Notes: generated by a model not told the origin, from the letters alone. A stretch of 64,000 nt of DNA from Hyphomicrobiales bacterium (GCA_900470285.1 UCAG01000002.1:217045-281044), one strand, 5' to 3'. Positions 18,302 through 26,418 are shown, counted from the first letter of the stretch. Numbers and translations are program-made.

Positions 18302-19056
18302 GCGGTTCTGGAAGCAAATCCGGCAAATCAAAATTCGGCAATACCACCGGTGGTCGTGGCGGCGCAGGCACGCGCGGTATGCATGTGCGCGTCAAGAAAA
18401 AGGCCGGTACGATCAAAGAAACATCGCGCCGGTGGCTGGAACGCCATCTCAACGACCCTTATGTGCAGCAGTCCAAGGCAGACGGCTACCGCTCCCGCGC
18501 GGCCTATAAGCTGATCGAGATTAATGAGCGCTATAATATTCTGAAAAAAGGCCAGAAGATTATCGATCTCGGCGCCGCCCCCGGTGGCTGGAGCCAGATT
18601 GCAGCGAAGATCGTCGGCTCCAATGATGAGCAGCCTCATGTTGTCGGCATTGACTATCTCGACGTTGATCCGTTACCAGGTGTTGCGCTCCTGAAAATGG
18701 ACTTTCTGGATGATGAAGCACCGAATGCAATTATGAATGCATTGGGCGACTCACCTGATCTGGTAATTTCTGATATGGCAGCACCAACGACTGGTCATCG
18801 CCGCACCGACCATTTGCGCACCGCGCATTTGTGCGAAGTTGCAGCGCATTTTGCCGTTTCGGTGCTGAAACCGGGCGGTCACTTCCTGACCAAAACCTTT
18901 CAGGGCGGCACCGAGAACGACCTGCTGACCATGCTGAAGCAGAATTTCCGCTCTGTGCATCACGTTAAACCGCCGGCATCGCGTGCTGAATCCGTTGAGC
19001 TTTATCTGCTCGCCCGTGATTTCAAAGGCCGTAAGGAAGATGACAGCGAAGAGTAA
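18298..19056 (+). CDS. rlmE: 23S rRNA (uridine(2552)-2'-O)-methyltransferase RlmE
   Basis: The 252-residue protein is an FtsJ/RrmJ methyltransferase that methylates U2552 of the 23S rRNA A loop using SAM. It shows the SAM-binding [15 protein letters not shown], the catalytic K-D-K set ([37 protein letters not shown]) and the final [16 protein letters not shown] Gly/Lys-rich leader of about 40 residues precedes the usual RrmJ start. The ATG overlaps the phosphatase stop (ATGA), so both genes share one message. A 6-bp stem-loop (AGCGAA/TTCGCT, 19045-19063) encloses its TAA stop. Confidence 0.93.
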   Translation: MSGSGSKSGKSKFGNTTGGRGGAGTRGMHVRVKKKAGTIKETSRRWLERHLNDPYVQQSKADGYRSRAAYKLIEINERYNILKKGQKIIDLGAAPGGWSQIAAKIVGSNDEQPHVVGIDYLDVDPLPGVALLKMDFLDDEAPNAIMNALGDSPDLVISDMAAPTTGHRRTDHLRTAHLCEVAAHFAVSVLKPGGHFLTKTFQGGTENDLLTMLKQNFRSVHHVKPPASRAESVELYLLARDFKGRKEDDSEE

Positions 19057-19079
19057 TTTCGCTTAGCAGACCAATAAAT

Positions 19080-19106
19080 AGCGCGGTATAACCGCGCTTT
19101 TTTTTG
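19080..19106 (+). terminator. Terminator of the phosphatase-rlmE operon
   Basis: The stem AGCGCGGT/ACCGCGCT with an ATA loop is followed by nine T residues on the plus strand. Confidence 0.92.
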
Positions 19107-19127
19107 TTTCACCCTGTAGCAAATACT

Positions 19128-19234
19128 TAGAGCGTGTCGCGTTTAATTGTATCCACTGCGCTTGCTCTATTTCCTTGTTTTTACCCATATCGTCATCGGA
19201 GAACCGTTACCCACTTTTCCGCGACATGCTCTAG
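19128..19234. repeat. RIME/Bru-RS-like palindromic intergenic element, copy A
   Basis: A 107-base element is bounded by imperfect inverted ends TAGAGCGTGTCGC and GCGACATGCTCTA and contains the internal blocks CTTGTTTTTACCCAT and GAGAACCGTTACCCACTTTTCC seen in other copies here. Its right end supplies the TAG stop of the MFS gene (19231-19233, minus strand). Size and structure recall the 103-105 bp Bru-RS repeats of Brucella and the RIME elements of Rhizobium; identity is not proven. Confidence 0.7.
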
Positions 19235-20631
19235 TGTATCTTTTTCACTCTGGGCGCGAATTTCTTTTCATAAAGCTCCTGCCCTGCTTCCGGCTTCAGT
19301 TTGATAAAAGAGAAAAAAGCCAAAGCTGAAATAGCGCCGACAATATAAAATGCGATATGGAAATCCTGCAATTGCAGCACAGACCCGCGAATGATTGTAC
19401 TCAGCTCCAGTATCACACCGGCCAGCGCCACCCCCATCGCAATGGAAACCTGCTGTGCAACCGCAGAGATCGGTGTTGCCTGACTGGTTTTGTCGTCGGG
19501 AATTTCTGCAAAACCAAGAGCATTGACACCGGTAAAGAACATAGAACGCAGGAAGCCGCCAAACAGCAAGGCAATCAGGATCAGCGTCATCGGTGTTTGC
19601 GGCGTGAAAAAACCGTTCAGGATAATGAAACATGCTGATGCGAGAGAGCCGAACATCAGCAACCGGCGAAAGCCGAAACGGGAGAACACCCGTGTCGCTC
19701 CGAACTTCATCAGCAATGCTCCGATTGCCGAAACAAAAGTGATCATGCCGGATTGAAACGGATCAAGCCCGAAGCCCAGCTGCAACATCAGCGGCAGCAA
19801 AAACGGAATGGCACCGATACCCAAACGAAACAGGCTGCCGCCGACAACGGAAATACGGAACACATCATTCTGAAACAATGACAAATCCAGCAGCGGATTT
19901 TCCACGCGCTTTGCGTGGCGGATATACAAAACTGTCGACAGCAGACCAACACCAAGTGTGATGATACCCACCGCAGGCGGCAGTGCCGGAAGACTGACCA
20001 CAGAAAGCCCGAATACCACACCGGACATTGCCAGCCCCGACAGGATAAAACCGGTTACGTCCAGCTTGCGCGGCATCGGCACATCCAGCACCGGAAGATA
20101 TTTGGTTGCAAACCAGATCCCCGCCAGACCAATCGGTACATTAATCAGAAAAATCCAGTGCCAGCTGAAATAGGTTGTGATGAAACCGCCGACCGGTGGC
20201 CCGACCAGAGGTCCGACCATGCTCGGTATCGCCAGCCATGCCATGGCATTCACCAGCTGATTACGTGGTGTGGAGCGCAACAAAACCAGACGACCGACCG
20301 GCGTCATCATCGCCCCGCCCATACCCTGCAGGAAACGCGCGACCACAAAGCTCATCAGAGAGTTGGATGCAGCACAGGCCACAGAGCCGATCACAAAAAC
20401 TGCAATCGCTGCACGAAATACATTGCGGGCACCATAACGGTCGGCCATCCAGCCGCTGACCGGAATAAACACCGCCAAAGATACAAGATAGGATGTGAGC
20501 GCCAGTTTCAGTGCAATCGGACTGGTGCCGATATCTGCCGCAATTGCCGCCAGAGAGGTCGAAATCACATTCGAATCCATCTGCTCCATAAAGAGCGCGA
20601 CGGCCAGAACCAGCGGAATAATGCGATTCAC
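19231..20631 (-). CDS. MFS transporter, DHA2-like drug/proton antiporter
   Basis: The 466-residue inner-membrane protein has the DHA2 family signatures: an opening MEQMDSNVISTSLAAIAADI, the motif A loop GWMADRYGARNVF between helices 2 and 3, RFLQGMGGAMMTPVGRL (motif C-like region) and VGPLVGPPVGGFITTYFSWHWIFLINVP. Such proteins usually export drugs or other small molecules using the proton gradient. The start is GTG at 20631 because no ATG gives the complete first helix. The stop codon lies inside the end of repeat copy A. It is monocistronic, convergent with rlmE; substrates are unknown. Confidence 0.87.
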   Translation of the reverse strand: MNRIIPLVLAVALFMEQMDSNVISTSLAAIAADIGTSPIALKLALTSYLVSLAVFIPVSGWMADRYGARNVFRAAIAVFVIGSVACAASNSLMSFVVARFLQGMGGAMMTPVGRLVLLRSTPRNQLVNAMAWLAIPSMVGPLVGPPVGGFITTYFSWHWIFLINVPIGLAGIWFATKYLPVLDVPMPRKLDVTGFILSGLAMSGVVFGLSVVSLPALPPAVGIITLGVGLLSTVLYIRHAKRVENPLLDLSLFQNDVFRISVVGGSLFRLGIGAIPFLLPLMLQLGFGLDPFQSGMITFVSAIGALLMKFGATRVFSRFGFRRLLMFGSLASACFIILNGFFTPQTPMTLILIALLFGGFLRSMFFTGVNALGFAEIPDDKTSQATPISAVAQQVSIAMGVALAGVILELSTIIRGSVLQLQDFHIAFYIVGAISALAFFSFIKLKPEAGQELYEKKFAPRVKKIH

Positions 20632-21020
20632 AATACGAATCCTGAATGTCAGATATGTTTCATTATGGCCATTATATAAACCAGCCGCACCGGATTACAC
20701 GCAGAATTGACCATAGCCGCAAAGTTTTTTGACGGGCACAAATATAGTGTCACAAAATTTAACACCGGCAACAAACCGTGTGCGAACATCCTTAATTTCA
20801 ACTTAAAAAACAATGGATTGTGATGAGCACATCACAATTGGCAGGCCAGCTTATCCTTACCTGCAAAGGCTGGAAAACAAGGCTCAAACCATAATTGTCA
20901 TTGCCGGAACGGCAGAAAAAAGCGCTTTCGGGTTGCGCGACCGGTTACACACTGTTACATTTGGTGAGTAAACAGAACTGAGCAAAGCATCGATAAGGGG
21001 CCGATGCGTAGAGGTGTGAG
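20632..21020. other. Intergenic region upstream of the MFS gene and the 33-residue reading frame
   Basis: The 389 bases separate the divergent MFS gene and small reading frame. The right part carries the promoter listed at 20933-20961 and a leader hairpin GCATCG/CGATGC at 20987-21007. No longer reading frame here has a ribosome site. Confidence 0.5.
20933..20961 (+). promoter_or_regulatory. Candidate sigma-70 promoter for the 33-residue reading frame
   Basis: TTGCGC (20933-20938) and TACATT (20956-20961) are separated by 17 bases. Transcription would start near 20968, giving a leader of about 53 bases that contains the stem GCATCG/CGATGC (20987-21007) directly before the ribosome site. Confidence 0.45.
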
Positions 21021-21122
21021 ATGACTGAGATCACCAAAAGCGCAATTATTTATACCATGATGATTATCACGCTAAATACGGCCATTGCCATTAGTGTGAT
21101 AGGTCTGGACTTCCTGCCATAA
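21021..21122 (+). CDS. Candidate 33-residue single-span membrane microprotein
   Basis: An ATG reading frame of 33 codons follows GAGGTGTGAG, a usable ribosome site. The peptide begins MTEITKSAIIYTMMIITL and continues as one hydrophobic segment (about residues 8-29) ending GLDFLP, typical of small inner-membrane proteins. A promoter-like pair lies upstream, and possible terminators follow (GTTAC/GTAAC with seven T at 21205-21227). I do not recognise a family. It could instead be a chance frame; the combination of promoter, leader hairpin, ribosome site and clean transmembrane segment argues for a real gene. Confidence 0.5.
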   Translation: MTEITKSAIIYTMMIITLNTAIAISVIGLDFLP

Positions 21123-21179
21123 CCATCATGACGGATGAGCATAGCGGCGCTGTATTGATAAGCGAATGAATGCTCTTAC

Positions 21180-21326
21180 AGCGGTTTCAGTTAGGATTGA
21201 ATCGGTTACTTCGCTGTAACTTTTTTTGTTTTTACGCATTATCCTACGCATCGTAGCGGGACAATCAATCCTGTGAATTGATTGTCCCGCGAAGGCGGTT
21301 CACATTTTTGCTGGAAATGCTTTAAC
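21180..21326. repeat. RIME/Bru-RS-like element, copy B, containing a perfect 14-bp inverted repeat
   Basis: The element reads AGCGGTTTCAGTTAGGATTG at the left, a TTTGTTTTTACGCATTATCC block in the middle and GGCGGTTCACATTTTTGC followed by TGGAAATGCTTTAA at the right, the order seen in other intergenic copies. Between middle and right blocks it has an extra perfect palindrome, GCGGGACAATCAAT / ATTGATTGTCCCGC (arms 21256-21269 and 21277-21290, 7-base loop), which other copies here lack. Confidence 0.6.
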
Positions 21327-21370
21327 CTGTTAATGCGGGAGAACTTCCTGCGCTGCAGATTTCACAAGAG

Positions 21371-21401
21371 GTCTGCCGGAAGTGCTCCGGCAGACTTTTT
21401 T
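21371..21401 (+). terminator. Plus-strand terminator before the GNAT gene end
   Basis: GTCTGCCGGA and TCCGGCAGAC form a perfect 10-bp stem with an AGTGC loop followed by six T on the plus strand. It would end a transcript coming from the 33-residue frame or from an unrecognised small RNA between 21290 and 21370; on the minus strand there is no T-run. Confidence 0.75.
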
Positions 21402-21415
21402 AATGCCTGTCAGGG

Positions 21416-21865
21416 TTACAGGTCGCGGCACATATGGATGACTTCAAAAGGCAGGCCTTCCGCATCCTGCGGATCACGTGCGGTTTCCATAAAACCGTTA
21501 CGCAGATAGAAATTATGTGCCTGCGTGTTCAGTGCGTAAACTTCCAGCGACAGCGTTTTCTTTAATTGCAATGCATGGTCGAGCAATTGACGGCCAAGAC
21601 CCTTGCCATGAATTTTAGTGTCGATGAAAAGACCGCCGATAAACTGATCCATCAGGCCGATAAATCCGGCCGGCTGTCCGTTTTCGAGGATCACCCAGTT
21701 TTCAGCTTGTTTCAGATAAATATCCCGCACCTGTTCAGACTGTAATTGCAGGCGCTCCTGCCCCAGAAAACTATGGGCGAATTGTGAGGCCTCCAGCCAG
21801 ATAGCGACCAGAGTTTCCGTATCCTCATTGCGGATCGGGCGGATTTCATTTCGTATTTGTATCAT
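21416..21865 (-). CDS. GNAT family N-acetyltransferase
   Basis: The 149-residue protein has the GNAT core: IRPIRNEDTETLVAIWLEAS at the start, ENGQPAGFIGLM (strand 4), GGLFIDTKIHGKGLGRQLLDHA with the acetyl-CoA pyrophosphate-binding Q/RxxGxG/A-type motif (HGKGLGRQ) and ALNTQAHNFYLRNGFMETAR, the conserved motif B. It transfers an acetyl group to an amine; the YjaB-like arrangement does not reveal the acceptor. It is a single gene, and a small stem (CCTGT/ACAGG, 21406-21422) encloses its TAA stop. Confidence 0.83.
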   Translation of the reverse strand: MIQIRNEIRPIRNEDTETLVAIWLEASQFAHSFLGQERLQLQSEQVRDIYLKQAENWVILENGQPAGFIGLMDQFIGGLFIDTKIHGKGLGRQLLDHALQLKKTLSLEVYALNTQAHNFYLRNGFMETARDPQDAEGLPFEVIHMCRDL

Positions 21866-22130
21866 GATATTTTTTGTCCGTTGAAAGATATTATACGCGC
21901 CCTGCTATGGGCTGCAAAAGGCGCAACTCAACCTTCAGCCGTGTATGAAAGGCTGTCGGGGAAACTCTTGTTATGAGTTGCTGCGCATAAGTCTCCTGAT
22001 TGGACTGTGCCTCCATATCACCGGCACAAAAGTGAAACAAGATTGTAAAGTAAAACAGCAACACATTGTCTACTCGACTTCCCCCTCAGCTGTCTGTATG
22101 AGACATGCGTCGCGCAATAGTGCGCGATGT
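21866..22130. other. Intergenic region upstream of the FMN riboswitch
   Basis: Promoters for the GNAT gene (minus) and the riboswitch/ribH2 transcript (plus) must lie here. A 7-bp hairpin TCGCGCA/TGCGCGA with an ATAG loop (22110-22127) directly precedes the riboswitch. No supported gene is present. Confidence 0.45.
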
Positions 22131-22280
22131 TGTTCTCGGGGCGGGGTGCGATTCCCCACCGGCGGTATGAAGAGGAAACTCTTTGAGCCCGCGAGCGTCT
22201 GAATAAAGCGATTTGTTCAGAGTCAGCAGATCCGGTGCGATGCCGGAGCCGACGGTATAGTCCGGATGAAAGAGAGCAAA
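22131..22280 (+). promoter_or_regulatory. FMN riboswitch (RFN element)
   Basis: The conserved RFN blocks are present in order: TCGGGGCGGGGTGCGATTCC and CCACCGGCGGTA at the 5' side, GAGCCCGCGAGCG, then GATCCGGTGCGATGCCGGAGCCGACGGTATAGTCCGGATGAAAGAG at the 3' side (22229-22275). Flavin mononucleotide binding to such elements lowers expression of the downstream gene. The expression platform is the 86 bases before ribH2, with a possible stem CACAC/GTGTG at about 22298-22316. In Brucella a lumazine synthase gene is likewise preceded by an FMN riboswitch. Confidence 0.95.
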
Positions 22281-22366
22281 GACACGGTTAAACAGCACAC
22301 TTGTTATGGGTGTGATCTGTCTATTTGTGAATTTGCGCCCTGATTCTAGTATCAAGAGATGAAACT

Positions 22367-22837
22367 ATGAACCAGAGCTTGACCAACCCATCTTCCCTCA
22401 AAGTTGCATTCATTCAGGCGCGCTGGCACGCCGATATCGTAGATGAAGCACGCAAATCCTATATTGAAGAACTGGCTAAACTGACTGACAACGGCATTGA
22501 GGTCGAAGTCTTTGACGTGCCGGGCGTATTCGAAGCACCGCTTCTTGCCCGCACACTGGCCGGCACCGGCAAATATGCTGCTGTTGTTGCGGCGGGCTTT
22601 GTGGTTGACGGCGGCATTTACCGCCATGATTTCGTATCCGACGCAGTTATCAAAGGCCTGATGCAGGCACAGATGGATACAGATGTGCCGGTTCTCAGCG
22701 TTGTACTAACTCCGCACCATTATCATGACAGCAAAGAGCATCATGATTTCTTCCATGCGCATTTCAAAGTCAAAGGCCGTGAAGCGGCTCATGCAACCGT
22801 GCAGATTTTGAATACTTACAGCAAAATCGAAGCGTAA
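22367..22837 (+). CDS. ribH2: 6,7-dimethyl-8-ribityllumazine synthase, type II
   Basis: The 156-residue enzyme condenses 5-amino-6-ribitylamino-uracil with 3,4-dihydroxybutanone 4-phosphate, the step before riboflavin synthase. The sequence matches type II, decameric lumazine synthases of Brucella and rhizobia: VAFIQARWHADIVDEARKSY, DVPGVFEAPLLARTLAGTG, CGFVVDGGIYRHDFV-like GFVVDGGIYRHDFVSDAVI and VLSVVLTPHHYHD with the tandem histidines. It stands alone behind the FMN riboswitch rather than in a rib operon, so flavin level controls it directly. A terminator follows at 22845-22876. Confidence 0.95.
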   Translation: MNQSLTNPSSLKVAFIQARWHADIVDEARKSYIEELAKLTDNGIEVEVFDVPGVFEAPLLARTLAGTGKYAAVVAAGFVVDGGIYRHDFVSDAVIKGLMQAQMDTDVPVLSVVLTPHHYHDSKEHHDFFHAHFKVKGREAAHATVQILNTYSKIEA

Positions 22838-22844
22838 CTTAAAG

Positions 22845-22876
22845 AAAGCGGCTTGTATCGGCAGGCCGCTTTTTAT
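22845..22876 (+). terminator. Terminator of ribH2
   Basis: AAAGCGGC and GCCGCTTT form an 8-bp stem with a 12-base loop, followed by TTTTATT. It overlaps the stop codon region of the convergent fdhD gene, so both genes probably use it. Confidence 0.8.
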
Positions 22877-23739
22877 TCCGTAATGCGCTGCGGATGGGTA
22901 TAGACGTCAAATTCCGAGCCGCGCACCAATGCCACCAGCGTAATATTCAATGCGTCAGCTGTACGGATTGCCAGAGCCGTCGGTGCGGAAATCGCCATGA
23001 TCACCGGCGAGCGGATCGCCGCTGTTTTCTGTACCATTTCCAGTGAGACACGACTGGTCACAACCACTGCACCACGCGACGGATCGGCATTTTCAGCCTT
23101 GCCATTCCCGCTTAACAAGAAGCCTGCCAGTTTGTCCAATGCGTTATGCCGCCCGACATCCTCGCGCACGGCCAGTATCTCGCCACTGTCCCGATACGCC
23201 TGATAGAAACCGGCCGCATGCACGGCTCCGGTTGCCCGATGCAAGACCTGCGAATGCCACATCTGCTCTGCAGCTTGCACAATCTGCTCAGAACGCAGCT
23301 TGAAATCGCTATCCCCAACCGGCGGAAACTCCCGCACAGCCTCAGTGATCGATTCAATACCGCACAAGCCACAGCCGACCGGCCCTGCCATATGGCGGCG
23401 ACGGGCGGTCAGTGCATCACGCTGCTGATCAGATAACTGCATCTGCACATCAATACCGGCGGGAAAGCTCTGAATATCCATCGTTTCGATTTCAGAAGAC
23501 TGTGCAATAATGCCTTCGCAGAGGCTGAAACCAACGGCAAAATCCTCAATATCCTGCGGGCTGGCCATCATCACCGCATGGGTGGTACCGCCATAGGAAA
23601 ATGCCACAGGCAGCTCTTCTGCCACCTGCCGATGCGAAGCTTGCAGTACGCCCTGACGACGGATAATATTACTGACCTCAGATGTAGCGGGCGGAATATC
23701 ATCCTTCCCCTCTCTCTCAAGTCCGCAGGTTTTATCCAT
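22873..23739 (-). CDS. fdhD: Formate dehydrogenase accessory sulfurtransferase FdhD
   Basis: The 288-residue protein transfers sulfur to the molybdenum or tungsten bis-MGD cofactor of formate dehydrogenases. It contains the characteristic GCGLCGIESI cysteine pair, EELPVAFSYGGTTHAVMMASP, DFAVGFSLCEGII and AVREDVGRHNALDKLAG, all typical FdhD blocks. The ATG at 23739 follows AAGGGAGAGCT; an upstream frame lacks a ribosome site. No formate dehydrogenase structural gene is in the window. A perfect 10-bp inverted repeat at 23772-23796, 33 bases before the start, is a candidate regulatory site. Confidence 0.94.
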   Translation of the reverse strand: MDKTCGLEREGKDDIPPATSEVSNIIRRQGVLQASHRQVAEELPVAFSYGGTTHAVMMASPQDIEDFAVGFSLCEGIIAQSSEIETMDIQSFPAGIDVQMQLSDQQRDALTARRRHMAGPVGCGLCGIESITEAVREFPPVGDSDFKLRSEQIVQAAEQMWHSQVLHRATGAVHAAGFYQAYRDSGEILAVREDVGRHNALDKLAGFLLSGNGKAENADPSRGAVVVTSRVSLEMVQKTAAIRSPVIMAISAPTALAIRTADALNITLVALVRGSEFDVYTHPQRITE

Positions 23740-23771
23740 AGCTCTCCCTTTCAACCCTCTGACTGCATGAC

Positions 23772-23796
23772 TATATGCTTTTATTGAAAGCATATA
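23772..23796. promoter_or_regulatory. Candidate operator or leader hairpin upstream of fdhD
   Basis: TATATGCTTT and AAAGCATATA form a perfect 10-bp inverted repeat with a 5-base spacer (TATTG), 33 bases before the fdhD ATG. It could be a repressor site over the promoter or a stem in the 5' leader. No family-specific operator is recognised. Confidence 0.45.
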
Positions 23797-23919
23797 CCAG
23801 CATCTTTAGTGTCGCTTCTTCGGTGAAATTTCCGCCGTTACGTGGCAGTTTCAACAGGCAATAAGCGCTTTCGGGGTGGTAAGCACATCACGATGGTATA
23901 TTCTGAAAACAAACCCACC

Positions 23920-24026
23920 AGAGCGTGTTGTATTTGATCTCAGCCACCGCACTCGCTCTGGATTCTTTTAATTGTCGCATGTTCGCGGTAGCTCAAATGA
24001 CTCTATTTGAGCCGACATGCTTTAAT
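23920..24026. repeat. RIME/Bru-RS-like element, copy C (degenerate)
   Basis: The ends AGAGCGTGTTG and GACATGCTTTAATG and the total length of about 105 bases match copy A, with diverged inner sequence (CACTCGCTCTGG, TTCGCGGTAGCTC). The element ends immediately before the ribosome site of the DUF442 gene, so it forms that gene's 5' region. Confidence 0.5.
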
Positions 24027-24039
24027 GAGGTTCCGACTT

Positions 24040-24381
24040 ATGGACATTCGTCTGATTGATGAAAATTTTGCTGTCACCGGCCAGCTGTCACCGGAAGATA
24101 TTGCCGGGGTTGCGGCACAGGGTTTCAAGACCCTGATTTGCAACCGCCCGGATCACGAATCCGACGGTCAGCCACTCTATGATGCCGTTGCACAGGCTGC
24201 AGCTGCAGCCGGTCTGCAAACCTATTTCATTCCTGTAGCTGGTGGCCAGATCACGCAGGAAAATCTGGACGAGATGACTGCAGCCGTAGAAAATGCACCA
24301 ACGCCAATTCTGGCCTATTGCCGCTCTGGCACCCGCTGCACCAATCTTTATGGCATTGTGCAGCAGCAGAAACAGCGCTGA
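24040..24381 (+). CDS. DUF442/TIGR01244 family protein, phosphatase- or sulfurtransferase-like
   Basis: The 113-residue protein belongs to the small family also found as the N-terminal domain of Blh (beta-lactamase hydrolase-like) proteins. It has the dual-specificity-phosphatase-like active loop AYCRSGTRC, where the first Cys would be the nucleophile and the Arg binds the oxyanion, plus VTGQLSPEDIAGVAAQGFKT and LICNRPDHES. Relatives have been tied to sulfide metabolism, but the substrate is unknown. The ATG at 24040 is preceded by TGAGG inside the end of repeat copy C. A perfect 11-bp hairpin follows the gene. Confidence 0.78.
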   Translation: MDIRLIDENFAVTGQLSPEDIAGVAAQGFKTLICNRPDHESDGQPLYDAVAQAAAAAGLQTYFIPVAGGQITQENLDEMTAAVENAPTPILAYCRSGTRCTNLYGIVQQQKQR

Positions 24382-24392
24382 TTAAACTCCGT

Positions 24393-24423
24393 GATGATGT
24401 GCGAATACACTCCGCACATCATC
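24393..24423 (+). terminator. Stem-loop between the DUF442 gene and mutL
   Basis: GATGATGTGCG and CGCACATCATC pair perfectly over 11 bp with a 9-base loop. There is no T-run after it, so it is a weak terminator at best and may mainly stabilise the upstream message; mutL starts 30 bases later. Confidence 0.5.
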
Positions 24424-24453
24424 TGACTTCTACAAAACGCAGCGGATCATTCT

Positions 24454-26388
24454 ATGTCTATCAGGCTCCTGAGCGAAACCATTATCAACCAGATTGCTGC
24501 CGGTGAGGTTATTGAACGCCCTGCCAGCGTGGTGAAAGAGCTGGTCGAAAATGCAATTGACGCCGGTGCCACACGCATTGAAATTGTCACCGCAGGCGGC
24601 GGCAAGAACCTGATCCGCGTAACTGATAATGGCGGCGGCATTCCCGCTGATGAACTGACACTCGCTGTCTCACGCCATTGCACCTCAAAACTCACGGATG
24701 ATGTACATGACATCCGCGCCCTTGGTTTTCGTGGCGAAGCCCTGCCATCCATTGGTTCTGTTGCACGATTGAGCATTAAATCACGCACTGCTGAGGCAGA
24801 TTCCGGCTATGAGGTCGTGGTACGCGGCGGTCATCTGGAAGGCCCGCGCCCGACAGCCATCAATCGCGGAACCATTGTTGAAGTCAGCGATCTGTTTTAT
24901 GCCACCCCTGCCCGCCTTAAATTTATGAAAACCGACCGCGCTGAATCCACCGCCATAACTGAAGTGGTGAAGCGCATCGCGATTTCTTTCCCACAAATCC
25001 GTTTTTCCATCGCCGGTACGGATCGCAGCCCGCTGGAATTGCCTGCCACATGCAGCGCCGGCGAAACTGTTACTGAAGCCGCCATGCTGGAGCGCATTTC
25101 GCAGGTACTTGGCGCAGATTTTTCCGAGAATGCGCTGGCACTCGACAGCGAGCGCGAAGGTGTGCGCCTCACCGGTTTTACCGCTATTCCGTCTTTCAAC
25201 CGTGCCAATTCTTTGCACCAGTTTGCCTATATTAACGGCCGTCCGGTACGCGACAAACAGGTTTTTGGCGCATTGCGCGGCGCCTATTCCGATGTGATCG
25301 CCCGCGACCGTCATCCGGTCGGCGTATTGTTTCTCCAGCTTGATCCGGCTCATGTTGATGTCAATGTGCATCCGGCCAAGGCCGATGTGCGCTTCCGCGA
25401 TCCGGGACTGGTGCGTGGTCTGATTGTCGGCACCATCCGTCATGCCTTGGCGCAGTCAGGCATCCGCCCTGCGACCAGCGGTGCCGAAGCCATGCTGAAA
25501 GCTTTTCAGGCACAGGGATTCGGAACCAAGGGTTTTGAAACGCCGGAACCTTCATCAAGCTCATTCACCTCACCCCCTGCCCGCAACTGGCAATCAGCCT
25601 CGAACTACCGGCCTGAACCGCCGCGTCAGGAATGGTCACCGCAGACCGCACATCCTGCACAGCGCCCGCTGCATCTTGATACACAACCGGTACCACGCTT
25701 TGAACAGGTCGGTTTCGGCGAAGCGATGCAAGCAACGATTTCACAATTCACGGCGCCCAGTGCTGACAGCCGTGCAGCCGAAATTGAAGCGCCCGCAGAA
25801 TTGCTGCGTGCGCCGCTCGGTGCAGCACGGGCACAAATTCATGCCAATTATATTGTTGCCCAGACGGAAGACAGTCTGGTGATTGTGGATCAGCATGCCG
25901 CCCATGAGCGACTGGTTTATGAAGCGTTGAAAACCGCTCTTGACGCCAAGCCCATGGCTGCGCAGATGCTGCTGATCCCCGAGATCGTCGACCTGCCGGA
26001 AGAAGATGCGGAACGTGTTGTCGCCCATGCGCAAACACTGGAGCGTTTTGGTCTGAGTGTTGAACAGTTCGGCCCCGGTGCTGTAGCTGTGCGTGAGACG
26101 CCAGCCATGCTCGGCGAAATGGATGTGCAGCAGCTGATCCGCGATCTGGCGGATGAAATTGCCGAACATGACACCGCCAACGGGTTGAAAGATATGCTCA
26201 ATCATGTGGCTGCGACGATGGCCTGTCATGGTTCCGTGCGTTCCGGTCGCCGTATGAAAGGCGAGGAAATGAACGCGCTTCTGCGCCAGATGGAAGCGAC
26301 ACCCGGTTCCGGTACCTGCAATCACGGGCGGCCGACCTATATAGAATTAAAACTCAGCGATATTGAACGTCTGTTCGGACGCAGGTAA
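24454..26388 (+). CDS. mutL: DNA mismatch repair endonuclease MutL
   Basis: The 644-residue protein coordinates methyl-independent mismatch repair. The N-terminal GHKL ATPase is clear: [40 protein letters not shown] and [21 protein letters not shown] linker of about 130 residues rich in Pro, Ser and Gln follows. The C-terminal domain has the metal-binding endonuclease motif DQHA(x)2E(x)4E starting at Asp479 ([12 protein letters not shown]), [13 protein letters not shown] and the end [20 protein letters not shown]. The endonuclease motif, absent from E. coli MutL, indicates that this MutL nicks DNA itself and that no MutH is needed. Confidence 0.96.
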   Translation: MSIRLLSETIINQIAAGEVIERPASVVKELVENAIDAGATRIEIVTAGGGKNLIRVTDNGGGIPADELTLAVSRHCTSKLTDDVHDIRALGFRGEALPSIGSVARLSIKSRTAEADSGYEVVVRGGHLEGPRPTAINRGTIVEVSDLFYATPARLKFMKTDRAESTAITEVVKRIAISFPQIRFSIAGTDRSPLELPATCSAGETVTEAAMLERISQVLGADFSENALALDSEREGVRLTGFTAIPSFNRANSLHQFAYINGRPVRDKQVFGALRGAYSDVIARDRHPVGVLFLQLDPAHVDVNVHPAKADVRFRDPGLVRGLIVGTIRHALAQSGIRPATSGAEAMLKAFQAQGFGTKGFETPEPSSSSFTSPPARNWQSASNYRPEPPRQEWSPQTAHPAQRPLHLDTQPVPRFEQVGFGEAMQATISQFTAPSADSRAAEIEAPAELLRAPLGAARAQIHANYIVAQTEDSLVIVDQHAAHERLVYEALKTALDAKPMAAQMLLIPEIVDLPEEDAERVVAHAQTLERFGLSVEQFGPGAVAVRETPAMLGEMDVQQLIRDLADEIAEHDTANGLKDMLNHVAATMACHGSVRSGRRMKGEEMNALLRQMEATPGSGTCNHGRPTYIELKLSDIERLFGRR

Positions 26389-26418
26389 AGAGACCTTCAA
26401 GAAGGTTTACAGGAAAGA

